Origin: Saccharicrinis fermentans DSM 9555 = JCM 21142
GTDB lineage: Bacteria > Bacteroidota > Bacteroidia > Bacteroidales > Marinilabiliaceae
Length of the DNA: 64,000 nt
NCBI RefSeq assembly: GCF_000517085.1
Contig: NZ_KI912107.1
Location: forward strand, 802,398-866,397
Reading direction: 5' to 3'
The position numbers were made by a program, and so were the translations under genes. How positions within the stretch are numbered: position 1 is the stretch's first letter; every line of letters starts with the position of its first letter. Below, piece by piece: positions 45,113 to 54,915 of the stretch. The notes beneath the pieces are model-generated. The model did no database searches. It was not told the DNA's origin and saw only the letters and a list, made by a program, of their open reading frames with translations.

Positions 45113-47566
45113 TTATTTGCTAATGATGACCACTTTGGCAGATTTTAATCCTTTTGAAGTGGCTGTTAGCTGTATGTTTCCTGCTGTTTCTGTTGATTTG
45201 ATAATCGCCAATGCCATACCACTGAAGGCTTTTCTATGGTTTGCCTGGAATGATTCCAGTGAGGCCTGATTACCATTGTCAACAGCGATTAGTGAGCCGG
45301 CACCTCTTAGTTTGAAGAAGATCTGGTTGTCTGCCGTAGGACAAAGATTTCCGTTTTTGTCTTCGATACGGACCGTCACATAGGCTAAGTCCGTTCCACT
45401 GGCATCTATGTTTTTTCTATCTACCGAAAGAGAGATTTTGGCTGGTTTTCCTGCTGTATGGATGATTTTTTCCTGGACAGCTTGCCCGTTCTTATAACCA
45501 ACAACTTTTAATTCACCTGCTGCATATGGCACATCCCATGATAAGCGGTATTTTGACATGAATGTTTTAGGTTCGTAACGTAAGAAATCTACTTTTAGTT
45601 CAGTGAGGTCTTTTCCTTTGACTTTTTTGCCCATGGATTTTCCATTTAAGAATAGTTCTGCTTCGTCACAGTTTGTGTAACAATATACCGGTATATTTTG
45701 TCCTTCCATGCCCTTCCAGTTCCAATGGGGTAATAAGTGAATCATTGGCTTAGAGGTCCATTGACTTTGGTATAAGAAGAAACGGTCTTTAGGGAAGCCG
45801 CATAGGTCAACGGCTCCAAAATAGGAGCTATGAACGGGCCAGTCACCGTTCCAATAACCGTTGGTAGAGTTATCTTTACCGCCATAGGGGGTGGGTTCAC
45901 CCAGGTAATCAAAGCCTGTCCATATAAACTCACCCATACTATGTGGGTATTGTTCCTGAAAATGAAACTCAATGTCTGGTGGGTATGCCCAAGGTGGACC
46001 TATTAAATCGTAACTACTTACGTGCAAAGATTCATGTGTTTTGTATTTTTCTATGGGTAGGTGATACACGCCGCGACTACTGGTGCAACTGGAAGTTTCA
46101 GAACCATAAATGGGCAAGTTGGGATAGTTGTCGCGAACTTCACCATATTTAGTAGGTTTGTAATTCATCCCGGCAATATCCACCTGTTGTGCCATGTTAT
46201 TGTCATAAGGACCCGAATAGTGGTTAAATCCGGCAGTAGTTGGCCGAGTCTTGTCCATCTCTTTAACGTAGTCATTCAGCATTTTTGCTGTTTTCCATCC
46301 GTATTTTTTATCTTTTTGCTCGAGTATTTCATTGCCAATGCTCCACATGACGATTGAAGGGTGGTTGCGATCTCTTTTTACCATGTCTTTGATGTCGCGT
46401 TCGGCCCATTCGTTAAAGAATACATTGTATCCGTTGGGTACCTTAGGCATCGACCACACGTCAAATGCTTCGTCTTGAACCAGTAGTCCCATCTCGTCAC
46501 ATAATTCCAAGAGTTCTTTTGAAGGAGGGTTGTGGCTGGTACGTATAGCGTTAACACCCATGTCTTTCATGATTTGCAGTTTACGTTCGTCAGCTCTACG
46601 GTAAACGGCAGCCCCTAATGCTCCATTATCGTGGTGTAAACATACGCCGTTGAAGCGTATTTTTCGCCCATTTAAATAAAATCCGTCCTTGTTGTAACTG
46701 ATATGACGAATGCCAAAACGTGTTTGGTAACTGTCAAGTATCTTGCCATTTTGTTCGATGCTTGTAACAGCACGATAAAGGTGAGGTGTTGCTAAATCCC
46801 AACGTTTAGGTTCTTTAATATTGCACCAGGTTCCTGAAACTTTTGAAGAATGTGCAGGAATTGTCATGGTTTCTTCTGTTTTACCAACAGATTTTCCTTC
46901 CGGCGAAAAGTATTCTTGTATTACTGTAATGGTAGCTTCTTGGTTGTTTTTATTTTCGATAGTAGTTTCGTTTTGAACGGTTGCTTTTTGGTCGGTAACT
47001 GTGGGGGTAGTTATATAAGTGCCCCAATGTGCCACATGAACAGCTTCGTCTATTTTTAACCAAGTATTACGGTATATTCCTGCTCCCGGATACCAACGAG
47101 AAGATAGATCTTGTGGCGTCAGTCGAACGGCAATAATATTGTCTTGACCATAGTTTAGGTATTGACTGATGTCGAACTCAAAACCGATGTATCCGTATGG
47201 ATGATTGCCTACCAGTTTTCCATTTACCCATACATAAGCATCGTACATAGCTCCTTCAAACTCTATTCGGACTACCTTTCCTTTGGCGGATTCGGGTATG
47301 AGAAAGTGTTTACGGTACCATCCGATGCCGTGGAATGGTAGTCCACCGCAACGTGCGTTGTACTTACTGTCAAAGGGGCCTTCAATGGCCCAGTCATGGG
47401 GCAGATCCAACTTTCGCCATGAGGAGTCGTCGAATTGGACTTTTTCGGCACCTTCAGCTTTGTCATTAAAGAAGAGCCATGATTTGTTAAAGTTTTGGTC
47501 TTGAGCCGACAGTGTATTGCCGATGGTCAGTAAAAAGAGTATTAATCCAGTTACGATTTGTTTCAT
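45113..47566 (-). CDS. Glycoside hydrolase family 2, beta-galactosidase-like
   Basis: A secreted or periplasmic exo-glycosidase of 817 residues with a signal peptide (cleavage after TLSAQ). Order of parts: GH2 sugar-binding domain (about 50-190, HDWAIEGPF and GAMYDAYVWVNG), immunoglobulin-like domain, catalytic TIM barrel (about 300-600) with acid/base Glu in MWSIGNEILE and nucleophile Glu in YGSETSS, then a DUF4982-like domain (PVYCYTNCDEAELFLNG) and a C-terminal Ig-like domain. Beta-galactosidase is the most likely activity, but GH2 also covers glucuronidases and others. Part of the minus-strand glycan locus. Confidence 0.88.
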   Translation of the reverse strand: MKQIVTGLILFLLTIGNTLSAQDQNFNKSWLFFNDKAEGAEKVQFDDSSWRKLDLPHDWAIEGPFDSKYNARCGGLPFHGIGWYRKHFLIPESAKGKVVRIEFEGAMYDAYVWVNGKLVGNHPYGYIGFEFDISQYLNYGQDNIIAVRLTPQDLSSRWYPGAGIYRNTWLKIDEAVHVAHWGTYITTPTVTDQKATVQNETTIENKNNQEATITVIQEYFSPEGKSVGKTEETMTIPAHSSKVSGTWCNIKEPKRWDLATPHLYRAVTSIEQNGKILDSYQTRFGIRHISYNKDGFYLNGRKIRFNGVCLHHDNGALGAAVYRRADERKLQIMKDMGVNAIRTSHNPPSKELLELCDEMGLLVQDEAFDVWSMPKVPNGYNVFFNEWAERDIKDMVKRDRNHPSIVMWSIGNEILEQKDKKYGWKTAKMLNDYVKEMDKTRPTTAGFNHYSGPYDNNMAQQVDIAGMNYKPTKYGEVRDNYPNLPIYGSETSSCTSSRGVYHLPIEKYKTHESLHVSSYDLIGPPWAYPPDIEFHFQEQYPHSMGEFIWTGFDYLGEPTPYGGKDNSTNGYWNGDWPVHSSYFGAVDLCGFPKDRFFLYQSQWTSKPMIHLLPHWNWKGMEGQNIPVYCYTNCDEAELFLNGKSMGKKVKGKDLTELKVDFLRYEPKTFMSKYRLSWDVPYAAGELKVVGYKNGQAVQEKIIHTAGKPAKISLSVDRKNIDASGTDLAYVTVRIEDKNGNLCPTADNQIFFKLRGAGSLIAVDNGNQASLESFQANHRKAFSGMALAIIKSTETAGNIQLTATSKGLKSAKVVIISK

Positions 47567-47640
47567 GATTTATATGATTATTATTAGTTCCGTATTAAAA
47601 TCAGTTGTGTGTATGATGCCGGCTTTGGTGAAGCAAAGGT

Positions 47641-49161
47641 TTATTGAATCACGTGTGCTGGATTGTCATGTTGGTCTCTGATATGATTGTATTTGGTAAA
47701 CAATTTTTCAATGATGGCTTTGTGGTCCGGTGAATGAATGAGGTTCTTGCTTTCGTCTTCTGTTACATTGTCGCTTAAATTAAAAAGAGCAATGGCTTTT
47801 CTCATTGAATATGTTTTGTCTTTGGGGTCAATCTGAATAATCAGTTTCCAGTTATTTTCTAGTATGGCTACTGTTTTTTGTGTTCCTCCCTGCAGCATTA
47901 GTTCGGTATGTACGGTAGTCTTACTGTTATTTAGGTAAGGGCCAATATCTTTGGAGTCCAGTGCCTGACCGTTGGCAATGGGTGTGTTTGTAAGACTGGC
48001 CAATGTGGCCATGATATCCAATCCAAGGATGGGCTGATCGGATAGGCCATTTTTTATGTTTTTCGGCCATGAAACGATAAAGGGAACACGGTGTCCGCCT
48101 TCGTGAATCCTATTTTTACCTCCTCTGTATATGTCGCTGGGCCTATGTCCGGTTTTTAAAGTCTCTTTTCTGGTTAAACCACCATTGTCAGAAGTAAAAA
48201 TAATGAGGGTATTATCGTAAATGCCTTTCTTTTTTAGAGTTTTAATCATCATCCCTATTTGAACGTCGAGTTCTTTGATCATATCCATATGATACGTGGG
48301 GGTGCTTCCTTTAATTTTTATGCCATCAAGTTGTTTACAAGGGGTATGTGGTAAATGAACAGCCAGTGCGCAGTAGTACATAAAGAATGGTTTGGATCTG
48401 CTGGCATTTTTATTGATATAATCAACTGCTTTAGAAATTAACAAAGGGCCCATTTTGTGCGGATCCCAGTTGGAGTCGCCCAAGCCTTCGCTTTTATCCA
48501 GTTTAAATTTGAGTTTATTCATTTTTTCCTGAGTAATAAAATCAAACTTAGAATCTTTGGCCAGAGGATACCATTTTTGGTTTTCGTAGCAGGCATATGG
48601 TACATCTTGTATGCCAGATGGGAAGGTGAAATCATAATCGAAGCCTTGATCTTTAGGACCTGCCCCTATAAATTTAGAGATGTCAATATCTAGTTCTGGT
48701 TCTTTTCTGGGTGCTCTGTAGATAGTGCCGGGTTTGCTTTTTCTGTACCAGTCACCGCCTAAATTCCACTTTCCCAAGAAGGCAGTATTATAGCCTGCTT
48801 GTTTCATGAGCTTGCCTAGGGTTAATTGATCTTTCTTTATGGGGGAAGCCTGGTAAGCACCCCAAACGCCCCAAGGGTAGGGACTGCGAAAGCAACTATT
48901 TCCAGTCATGATAGCATAGCGTGAAGGGGCACAAAGTGCGGCTGGGGCATGGGCATTGGTAAATACCATACCTTCCTTTGAAAGTTGATCCAGGTTAGGT
49001 GTTTCAAGTACAATATGATCGGAATGCATTCTTCTGTAATACGATACATCACCCGAACCCACATCGTCAGCTAGAATGACAATTACATTGGGTTTAGTTT
49101 GGCCTTTTAATCCGCTCAACAAGGCAACATGTAGAAATATTAGAACACCGAATCTTATCAT
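47641..49161 (-). CDS. Sulfatase, formylglycine type
   Basis: A secreted sulfatase of 506 residues. Start 49161 (MIRFGVLIFLHVALLSGLKG) gives a clean signal peptide. The active-site motif is CAPSRYAIMTG; the Cys is converted to formylglycine by a maturase (not in this window). Metal site residues appear in VIVILADDVGSGD and IFTSDNGG, and the C-terminal part has HRVPFIVSWP. The family removes sulfate esters from glycans, which fits the GH29/GH2/GH43 neighbours; the exact sulfate position cannot be told. Confidence 0.92.
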   Translation of the reverse strand: MIRFGVLIFLHVALLSGLKGQTKPNVIVILADDVGSGDVSYYRRMHSDHIVLETPNLDQLSKEGMVFTNAHAPAALCAPSRYAIMTGNSCFRSPYPWGVWGAYQASPIKKDQLTLGKLMKQAGYNTAFLGKWNLGGDWYRKSKPGTIYRAPRKEPELDIDISKFIGAGPKDQGFDYDFTFPSGIQDVPYACYENQKWYPLAKDSKFDFITQEKMNKLKFKLDKSEGLGDSNWDPHKMGPLLISKAVDYINKNASRSKPFFMYYCALAVHLPHTPCKQLDGIKIKGSTPTYHMDMIKELDVQIGMMIKTLKKKGIYDNTLIIFTSDNGGLTRKETLKTGHRPSDIYRGGKNRIHEGGHRVPFIVSWPKNIKNGLSDQPILGLDIMATLASLTNTPIANGQALDSKDIGPYLNNSKTTVHTELMLQGGTQKTVAILENNWKLIIQIDPKDKTYSMRKAIALFNLSDNVTEDESKNLIHSPDHKAIIEKLFTKYNHIRDQHDNPAHVIQ

Positions 49162-49231
49162 ATTTGTAGATTTTAATAGTATGATTGCGTAGGTGAAAAT
49201 ACAATAAGTTGCCCTAATATAGGGGGTATAA

Positions 49232-49256
49232 AAAAGCACCTATATAAGGTGCTTTT
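49232..49256 (-). terminator. Terminator of the GH43 gene
   Basis: AAAAGCACCT (49232-49241) and AGGTGCTTTT (49247-49256) form a perfect 10-bp stem with a 5-base loop, 14 bases past the GH43 stop. The sulfatase downstream therefore likely has its own promoter. Confidence 0.85.
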
Positions 49257-49269
49257 GTTTTATTTTGTT

Positions 49270-50622
49270 TTATTTCAACAATAGCCAATTTAAATTTACA
49301 GATTTAGTGCTTCCCCAATCTGACTTGAAGACAACAACCAGGTTGTGAGTTCCTGTGACGGGCTCACTGATATTTGCTTCAATTGTTTTCCAGGAGCTCC
49401 AGCCACCGGTATATTCAATAGGGAATTCAGCTATTAATTTACCTTTGGGGTTATTTAAGCGTATTTCGAAGCTTCCAATTCTTTGTCCTGAAGCAATGCG
49501 TGCTTGTATGCTTGTGGCACCATCAAATTTAACACGATCAAAGCGTACATAGCTCATCATCTTAGCGTCACATATCATCCACCCTTGGGGTTCCTTTTCT
49601 CCACCCACGAAGGCTGTTTTTGCGCCTGAAATTTCATTATATCTATCCACTTGAATTGTATCGCCAATCTGGGGAGTTCCAATGCCTCGTAGTGTAGGTA
49701 TCACTTTTTTTATGGTACCATCTTTTTTAAAATGCATATAGTCAGCCCGCATAGAACGTAGTTTGTTATAGCCACTAATATCCCATGAGTGGTAAAATAA
49801 TATCCATTCACCCTTGTATTCTACAACCGAATGATGGTTGGTGCCATTGTGGATATTATCCATTATTTTACCTCGGTATTGGTATGGCCCCATTGGTTGA
49901 TCGCTGGTGGCATAGCCAATGGTATATCCTTCTTCGGCAAATACATGAGCAAAGGTTAAATAATATAGGCCATCTTTTTTAAAGGGAAACGATCCTTCTT
50001 TGTATCCGGCAGGTAATCCTTCCACCAGGATCGGTTCTTGGGTGATTTCTTTCATGTTATCAGCTAAGGGGGCTACATATAGTTCGTGACCTCCACCAAA
50101 AAATAAGTAGGCTTTATTGTCGTCATCCAGTAATAGTCCTGGGTCAATGCCAGAAACGCCTTTGATAAAACTTTTCTCCCATTTAAAAGGGCCAGTAGGA
50201 TTTTTAGAGACCCCAACGCCAATTCTTCGAAAGGCACTGTCGTTTTTAGGTTTAGCAGGATAGTAATAGTAATATTTACCGTCTTTCTCAATACAGTCTG
50301 GTGCCCACATGGCGTAAGTATCTTTTTCGCCCCATGGCACATCGTTTTCCTTCAGTATCCATCCGTGATCTTTCCAGGTTGCACCGTTCTCTAACGAAAA
50401 GGCATGGTAACCAGGCATACAAAAACGTGGAAATTCTTTTTCTCTTCCTTTGGGAGGGTAGGTATCGCTGGAAGGAAAAACATATAGTTTACCATTGAAT
50501 ACACGTGCGGTAGGATCGGCTGTAAACATATGTGTTACCAGTGGGTTTTGTGCTATGATGTTATGTGTTTGGCAAATTAGAATAAGGCAAAACAGAAAAA
50601 TTGTTTGTGTTATTTTTAACAT
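49270..50622 (-). CDS. Glycoside hydrolase family 43 with C-terminal carbohydrate-binding domain
   Basis: A 450-residue secreted enzyme with a signal peptide (cleavage after IIAQ). The five-bladed GH43 propeller covers about 28-320: catalytic base Asp in MFTADPTARV, pKa-modulating Asp in SGIDPGLLLDD, and acid Glu in GYKEGSFPF. The C-terminal ~120 residues (DRVKFDGATSIQARIAS, GSFEIRLNNPKG) look like a CBM6-type module. GH43 enzymes remove arabinose, xylose or galactose units; this one's target is unknown. It has its own promoter and terminator. Confidence 0.88.
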   Translation of the reverse strand: MLKITQTIFLFCLILICQTHNIIAQNPLVTHMFTADPTARVFNGKLYVFPSSDTYPPKGREKEFPRFCMPGYHAFSLENGATWKDHGWILKENDVPWGEKDTYAMWAPDCIEKDGKYYYYYPAKPKNDSAFRRIGVGVSKNPTGPFKWEKSFIKGVSGIDPGLLLDDDNKAYLFFGGGHELYVAPLADNMKEITQEPILVEGLPAGYKEGSFPFKKDGLYYLTFAHVFAEEGYTIGYATSDQPMGPYQYRGKIMDNIHNGTNHHSVVEYKGEWILFYHSWDISGYNKLRSMRADYMHFKKDGTIKKVIPTLRGIGTPQIGDTIQVDRYNEISGAKTAFVGGEKEPQGWMICDAKMMSYVRFDRVKFDGATSIQARIASGQRIGSFEIRLNNPKGKLIAEFPIEYTGGWSSWKTIEANISEPVTGTHNLVVVFKSDWGSTKSVNLNWLLLK

Positions 50623-50645
50623 GGTGATTCATTTTAGTTATATGT

Positions 50646-50653
50646 CAAAAATA
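50646..50653 (-). promoter_or_regulatory. Predicted -7 box for the GH43 gene
   Basis: Reads TATTTTTG on the minus strand, 23 bases before the GH43 start codon. Confidence 0.55.
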
Positions 50654-50709
50654 GATGGATAGGGCTTTACTATTGGGGAGAATTTGGGAGAAAAACAGGT
50701 GGGATATTT

Positions 50710-53700
50710 TTAATTGTATTCAGAGGGGTTGGTTCCAAAATATTCTTTGAATTTAGTTCTGAAATGTGCGGTACTCTGAAATCCAACTTCTATACTTATT
50801 TGTTGTATGGAGAATTCTTTTTTCTGTAAAAGCTCTGCCGCCTTGTGCAGGCGTACTTTACGTATGTAATCGCCTGCATTTTCACCACTGATATGTTTAA
50901 ATCTTCGGTAAAAGGTGGAGCGACTCATGTTCATCTTTTTACTTAATATTTCGGTGGTAAAATCCGGATTGTTATAGTTTTTGTTGATCAACGTATTGGT
51001 TTTTTTCCAGAATTGGATGTCACGTTTTTTTAATTTTGTTTTATCTATTGAGGCGGTGGTTCTGGTGGCCACAGGCTTCTTTTGTAGTTTTTCACGGTTT
51101 GATAACAATGCTTCTACACGTGCAAGTAATACATTTTTGCTAAACGGTTTTTCAATGTAATCATCAATGCCTAATTGATAGCTTCCTATGCGTGTGGAGG
51201 AATCGGTTTTTGCTGTCAATAGAATAAATGGAATTCCGGAGGTGATTTCATTTTCTTTTATTTTTTTACAAAAGCTTAAACCATCGAGTACTGGCATAGA
51301 AATGTCGGAGATAATAAGATCGGGGAGTATCTCTTCAAGTTTATCCAATGCATCCTGTCCGTTATTGGCACTGATAACTGCGTATTGATCGCTCAGTATC
51401 TTTTTTAAGTATATTCTTAGTTCCATATCGTCTTCAACCAGAAGTATTTGCTTGTCTGAAATGGTTGGTAGTGACTTGTTAACTCTTGGCATTGTTTGAG
51501 GAGAGTTGGTCTTTTGTTCCGGAGAAAGCGTGCTTTGCTGATGTTGGTTAAAATCGTCAGGTTTAAAATGGTCTTTGCCTTTTTTAAACTGAACGGTAAA
51601 AATGGATCCTTGATGGATTTTGGATTGGACATCTATGTGGCCGTGTTGCATATCTACCAATCCTTTTGCCAGTGCCAGTCCAATACCATGGCCTGATTCA
51701 CCACTGTTTTTGCTGCGAAAAAAACGATTGAAAACCAATGTTAGTTCATCTTCATTTATGCCTATGCCGTAGTCGGCCACCTCAATGGAGAATGTATCCG
51801 TATTTTCATGTATGGAAATTAGTACCGGATTATTTTCTGGAGTATATTTTATGGCATTAGATATTAGGTTGAAAAATATTTTTTCGGTTTTATCCATGTC
51901 CAACCAAACAAATAGTCTGTTGGGAGTGGGCTCAAATCTTAGATCAATGTTTTTTTGTTCGGCCAGCTTTTGAAAGGAAATAACGATATCTTCAATAAAG
52001 GCATTTATTTCCAGGTGGGTAATGTTTAGTTTTAGCTGGTCTTGGTCGAGTTTTCTGAATTCGATCAATTGGTTTACTAAACGCAATAGCCTAAGTGCAT
52101 TGTTTTTAATGGATTTTCGGATCTGGATGGATCCGGCATCTTCTATTTCTTCAAGGTATCCTAAAATAAGAGTGAGTGGAGTTCGGAACTCATGTGAAAT
52201 ATTGGTAAAAAAGCGTAGTTTGGCTTCATCGGCTTCATGTAGACGTTGTGATATGACTTGTATTTCGTTGCTTTTTTTTAAGATATCTTGTGTTTGTTCT
52301 TTAACTTTTCGTTTTAACAATATGTTGCGTTGCCTAATGCGAAAGAGCCGCCAACGATAGAGTGTTACCAGCAATATGGTGATGATTCCTATTAGTAGTA
52401 GTTTAAACCATAGTTCTTGCCAATAGGGAGGTGTAATTTGTATGTTGATTTCTTTGGGTGAGGACCATATGTTTTCGGCGTTGCAAACAGAGAGAAGCAT
52501 CCTGTAGTTTCCGGGGCTTACATTTGTAAAAGTAACAGATCTGTTATTGCCTGTCTGCCAATTGTTTTGCCAATTTTCTAGTTTGTATCGGAATTGGTTG
52601 GTGTTAGGCAGGTCGTAAGGGATTGCATTGAACTCAAAGGTGAAAGTGTTTTCTTCATGGCTTAGCTTGAGCGAGCTAATGTGATGAATGGCTTGTTTGA
52701 ACAGGATTCTGTTATTGACTGTTTCGTTTTGCTTTATTATTTTATTATTTAATTTAAAGTTTTCGATAACGGGTGTCAGACTTTTGTCCGATGATTGAAT
52801 ATTTTGAGGGTTGAAATGGACGATGCCATTGTAACCTCCGTAGTATATATGTCCGTCCTGAGCTTGGAATGAGGCATCATCCATAAAGAAATCACTTTTG
52901 AGGAAGGTAGAGAATTGCTTGGTTTTGGTGTTTAACTTGCTCAATCCTCGGTTGGTGCTCATCCATAAGTGTCCTTCATGGTCTACATTTAAGCTGTAAA
53001 CAATATTGTTACTTAGGCCATGTTCTTCATAAAATATTTCTTCTACTTTAAAGGAAGATAGGTTAAAGCGGTTAAGGCCATTGTTTGTTCCGATCCATAG
53101 GTCGTTACCGTTTTTTGTTATGCTGTATACCTTAGCATTACTTAAGCCGATGGAGTCGGGATGAAAGGTTTTTAATTGTTTGTTCTGTATGTTTAGTCGG
53201 GCTATTCCCTGATTATCCAGGCCAAGCCAGATATTATCACCGTCTAGTTCTGCATCTCGTATGTTACTCCAAATGGAATGATAGATTGTTTGTGTGAGTA
53301 TTTGTTCTGTTTTATTTTTCAGGGATAAAATTCCTACTTTAGACCCTGACGTAACCAGTACCTGATCATTACTATATTGTTTAATAAAATAGCTACGGTA
53401 GTTCCATGGTGATTTGAAATAACGATTGATGTGTTCTAGTTTGTTTTTTTTCGGTTGTAGATGCAGATACCATGGAGCATGGCAACCCAGATATTTTTTG
53501 TTTGGTCTTCAAAAATGGCTCTCACGTTCCTAAGTGGGTGTTTTTCTCCATTCTCATCTTCGTAATCAGTGATTAGTGTTTGCCTTCCGTCAGGGTGAAT
53601 TATTCCGAGGTCTCTACGATCGAACCCTACCCAGTATTCATGTTGAGAACTGACACAGATAGCCCTGATCAGATCTATTTCTTGGTCTGTGACATGGTTC

Positions 53701-54719
53701 TGTTGCCAGTTGAAATGTTTAAATGCATTATTTCTTTTGCTAATAAAATTGATGCCATGTTTAGCAGTGCCAATCCAAAGGTTGCCTCCGCTGTCTTTTA
53801 ATATTTTTGTTACGATGTAGCCCCTGAATGAATGTGGATTTGCTGCATTGTATTGGTGGCGGTGACAAATTATATGATTGTCTGTGTGTTCGTATTGAAT
53901 TAGTCCATCGTTTCCCCCTATCCATATCTTTGTTGAATCAACACAAATGGCTGGATTGACTGTTATGGGAATATGATTTTTAATGTCAGCAAATAAAAAA
54001 TGTTGGTCACTTGGGGATTGTAAATCAGTGTAAAAAGCAATTCTGTCGGGATGTAAAACCACTGTATTTTTATTTGAAAAGGCAATGCCATTTACGGCTT
54101 CGTGGATCCGGTGTACGGTGGTGTATGTGCCATCGTTATTCTGTAGCATCTCAAAAATTCCAAAAGAACCATAGGCCGCAATATTTCCATTGGGTAGTAA
54201 GGTAATGTCTTGTATTTTATGTTGTTGAAGAAGATAAGCCGCTGTGCTGTCCTGAGGATTGAAACAAAGAACTCCTTTGTTGGCTTTTAGCCAGATGTGA
54301 TTGTTGTTATCGGCTTGTATGGAGTTGATATATTTTGAAGAGAGTTGTTTAAATAAAGAGTCGGGGTAGTAAACAAATTCCTGGCGGCTGGCGTCGTATT
54401 TATTCAGTCCACCATCCCGGGTAACAACCCAAGTGTTTCCTTGGTTATCAGCACATAGGTCAACACATAAGCTTCCATGTAGGCTGCCTTTTTTGTTTAG
54501 GCTGGGTTTAAATACTTCAAAAGAATAACCGTTGTATCTGTTTAGTCCGTTTAAAGTTCCTACCCACAGGTAACCATTTTTATCCATATCCATGCAAAAG
54601 GCACTGTTCTGAGAAAGGCCGTTGTTGATGTCCAGGTGATCGAATCGGATATTTTGTCCATCCAAAAGGAAGACGTTAAGGAATATGAAAAATGAAAATA
54701 ATGGTCGAATTTGTAGCAT
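50710..54719 (-). pseudogene. Hybrid two-component system regulator (HTCS), split by a one-base frameshift
   Basis: Read as one gene it encodes about 1336 residues. The first part (54719-53436, 427 residues) has a signal peptide and sensor propeller repeats (GYLWVGTLNGLNRY, NLWIGTAKHGINF). After an A8 tract at 53444-53451 the zero frame stops at a TAG within 6 bases, while the -1 frame stays open through more propeller repeats (DLWIGTNNGLNRF) into a 750-residue part with a Y_Y_Y domain, one membrane helix, histidine kinase (NISHEFRTPLTLIL, ADYGIGINEDE, GHGIGLAL), receiver (ILLVEDD, DISMPVLDG) and AraC-type DNA-binding domain at the C-terminus. HTCS proteins sense glycan pieces and switch on glycan-degradation genes. 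No other disruption was found. Confidence 0.88.
53444..53451 (-). other. A8 tract containing a canonical -1 slippery heptamer
   Basis: On the coding strand the zero frame is CGA AAA AAA ACA AAC TAG. A -1 slip on A AAA AAA gives AAC AAA CTA GAA and continues into the rest of the HTCS; equally, a ninth A would restore the frame. Confidence 0.8.
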
Positions 54720-54764
54720 AGGATGATTTTGTGAGGGTTAAAAATAAAAAAAACTTTTATAAAC

Positions 54765-54798
54765 CATTTATGACACAAAAACATTCATTTATGACACA
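54765..54798. promoter_or_regulatory. Tandem 13-base direct repeat, likely regulator binding site
   Basis: CATTTATGACACA occurs at 54765-54777 and again at 54786-54798, exactly 21 bases apart (two helical turns), between the HTCS gene and the divergent DUF1080 operon. It lies about 32 to 65 bases upstream of the -7 box at 54830. Tandem half-sites at 21-bp spacing are typical for AraC-family proteins. Confidence 0.65.
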
Positions 54799-54829
54799 TT
54801 CGTGATACAGGTCTACAGGCCTAGTAGGC

Positions 54830-54837
54830 TAGTTTTG
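54830..54837 (+). promoter_or_regulatory. Predicted -7 box for the DUF1080 operon
   Basis: TAGTTTTG matches TAnnTTTG, 78 bases before the DUF1080 start. A near-palindrome CTACAGGCCTAGTAG lies just upstream. Confidence 0.55.
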
Positions 54838-54915
54838 TGATAGTGTTAAAAGCAAAAAAAATAAATCAACTATTTATACGAATGACAACATATTGTTGAG
54901 AAAAAATGTACAGTT

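Noticed and set aside
52963..53435. A true gap between two separate genes, a sensor and a kinase-regulator
   Set aside because: In the -1 frame this stretch encodes continuous propeller repeats that join both parts, so it is one HTCS gene.
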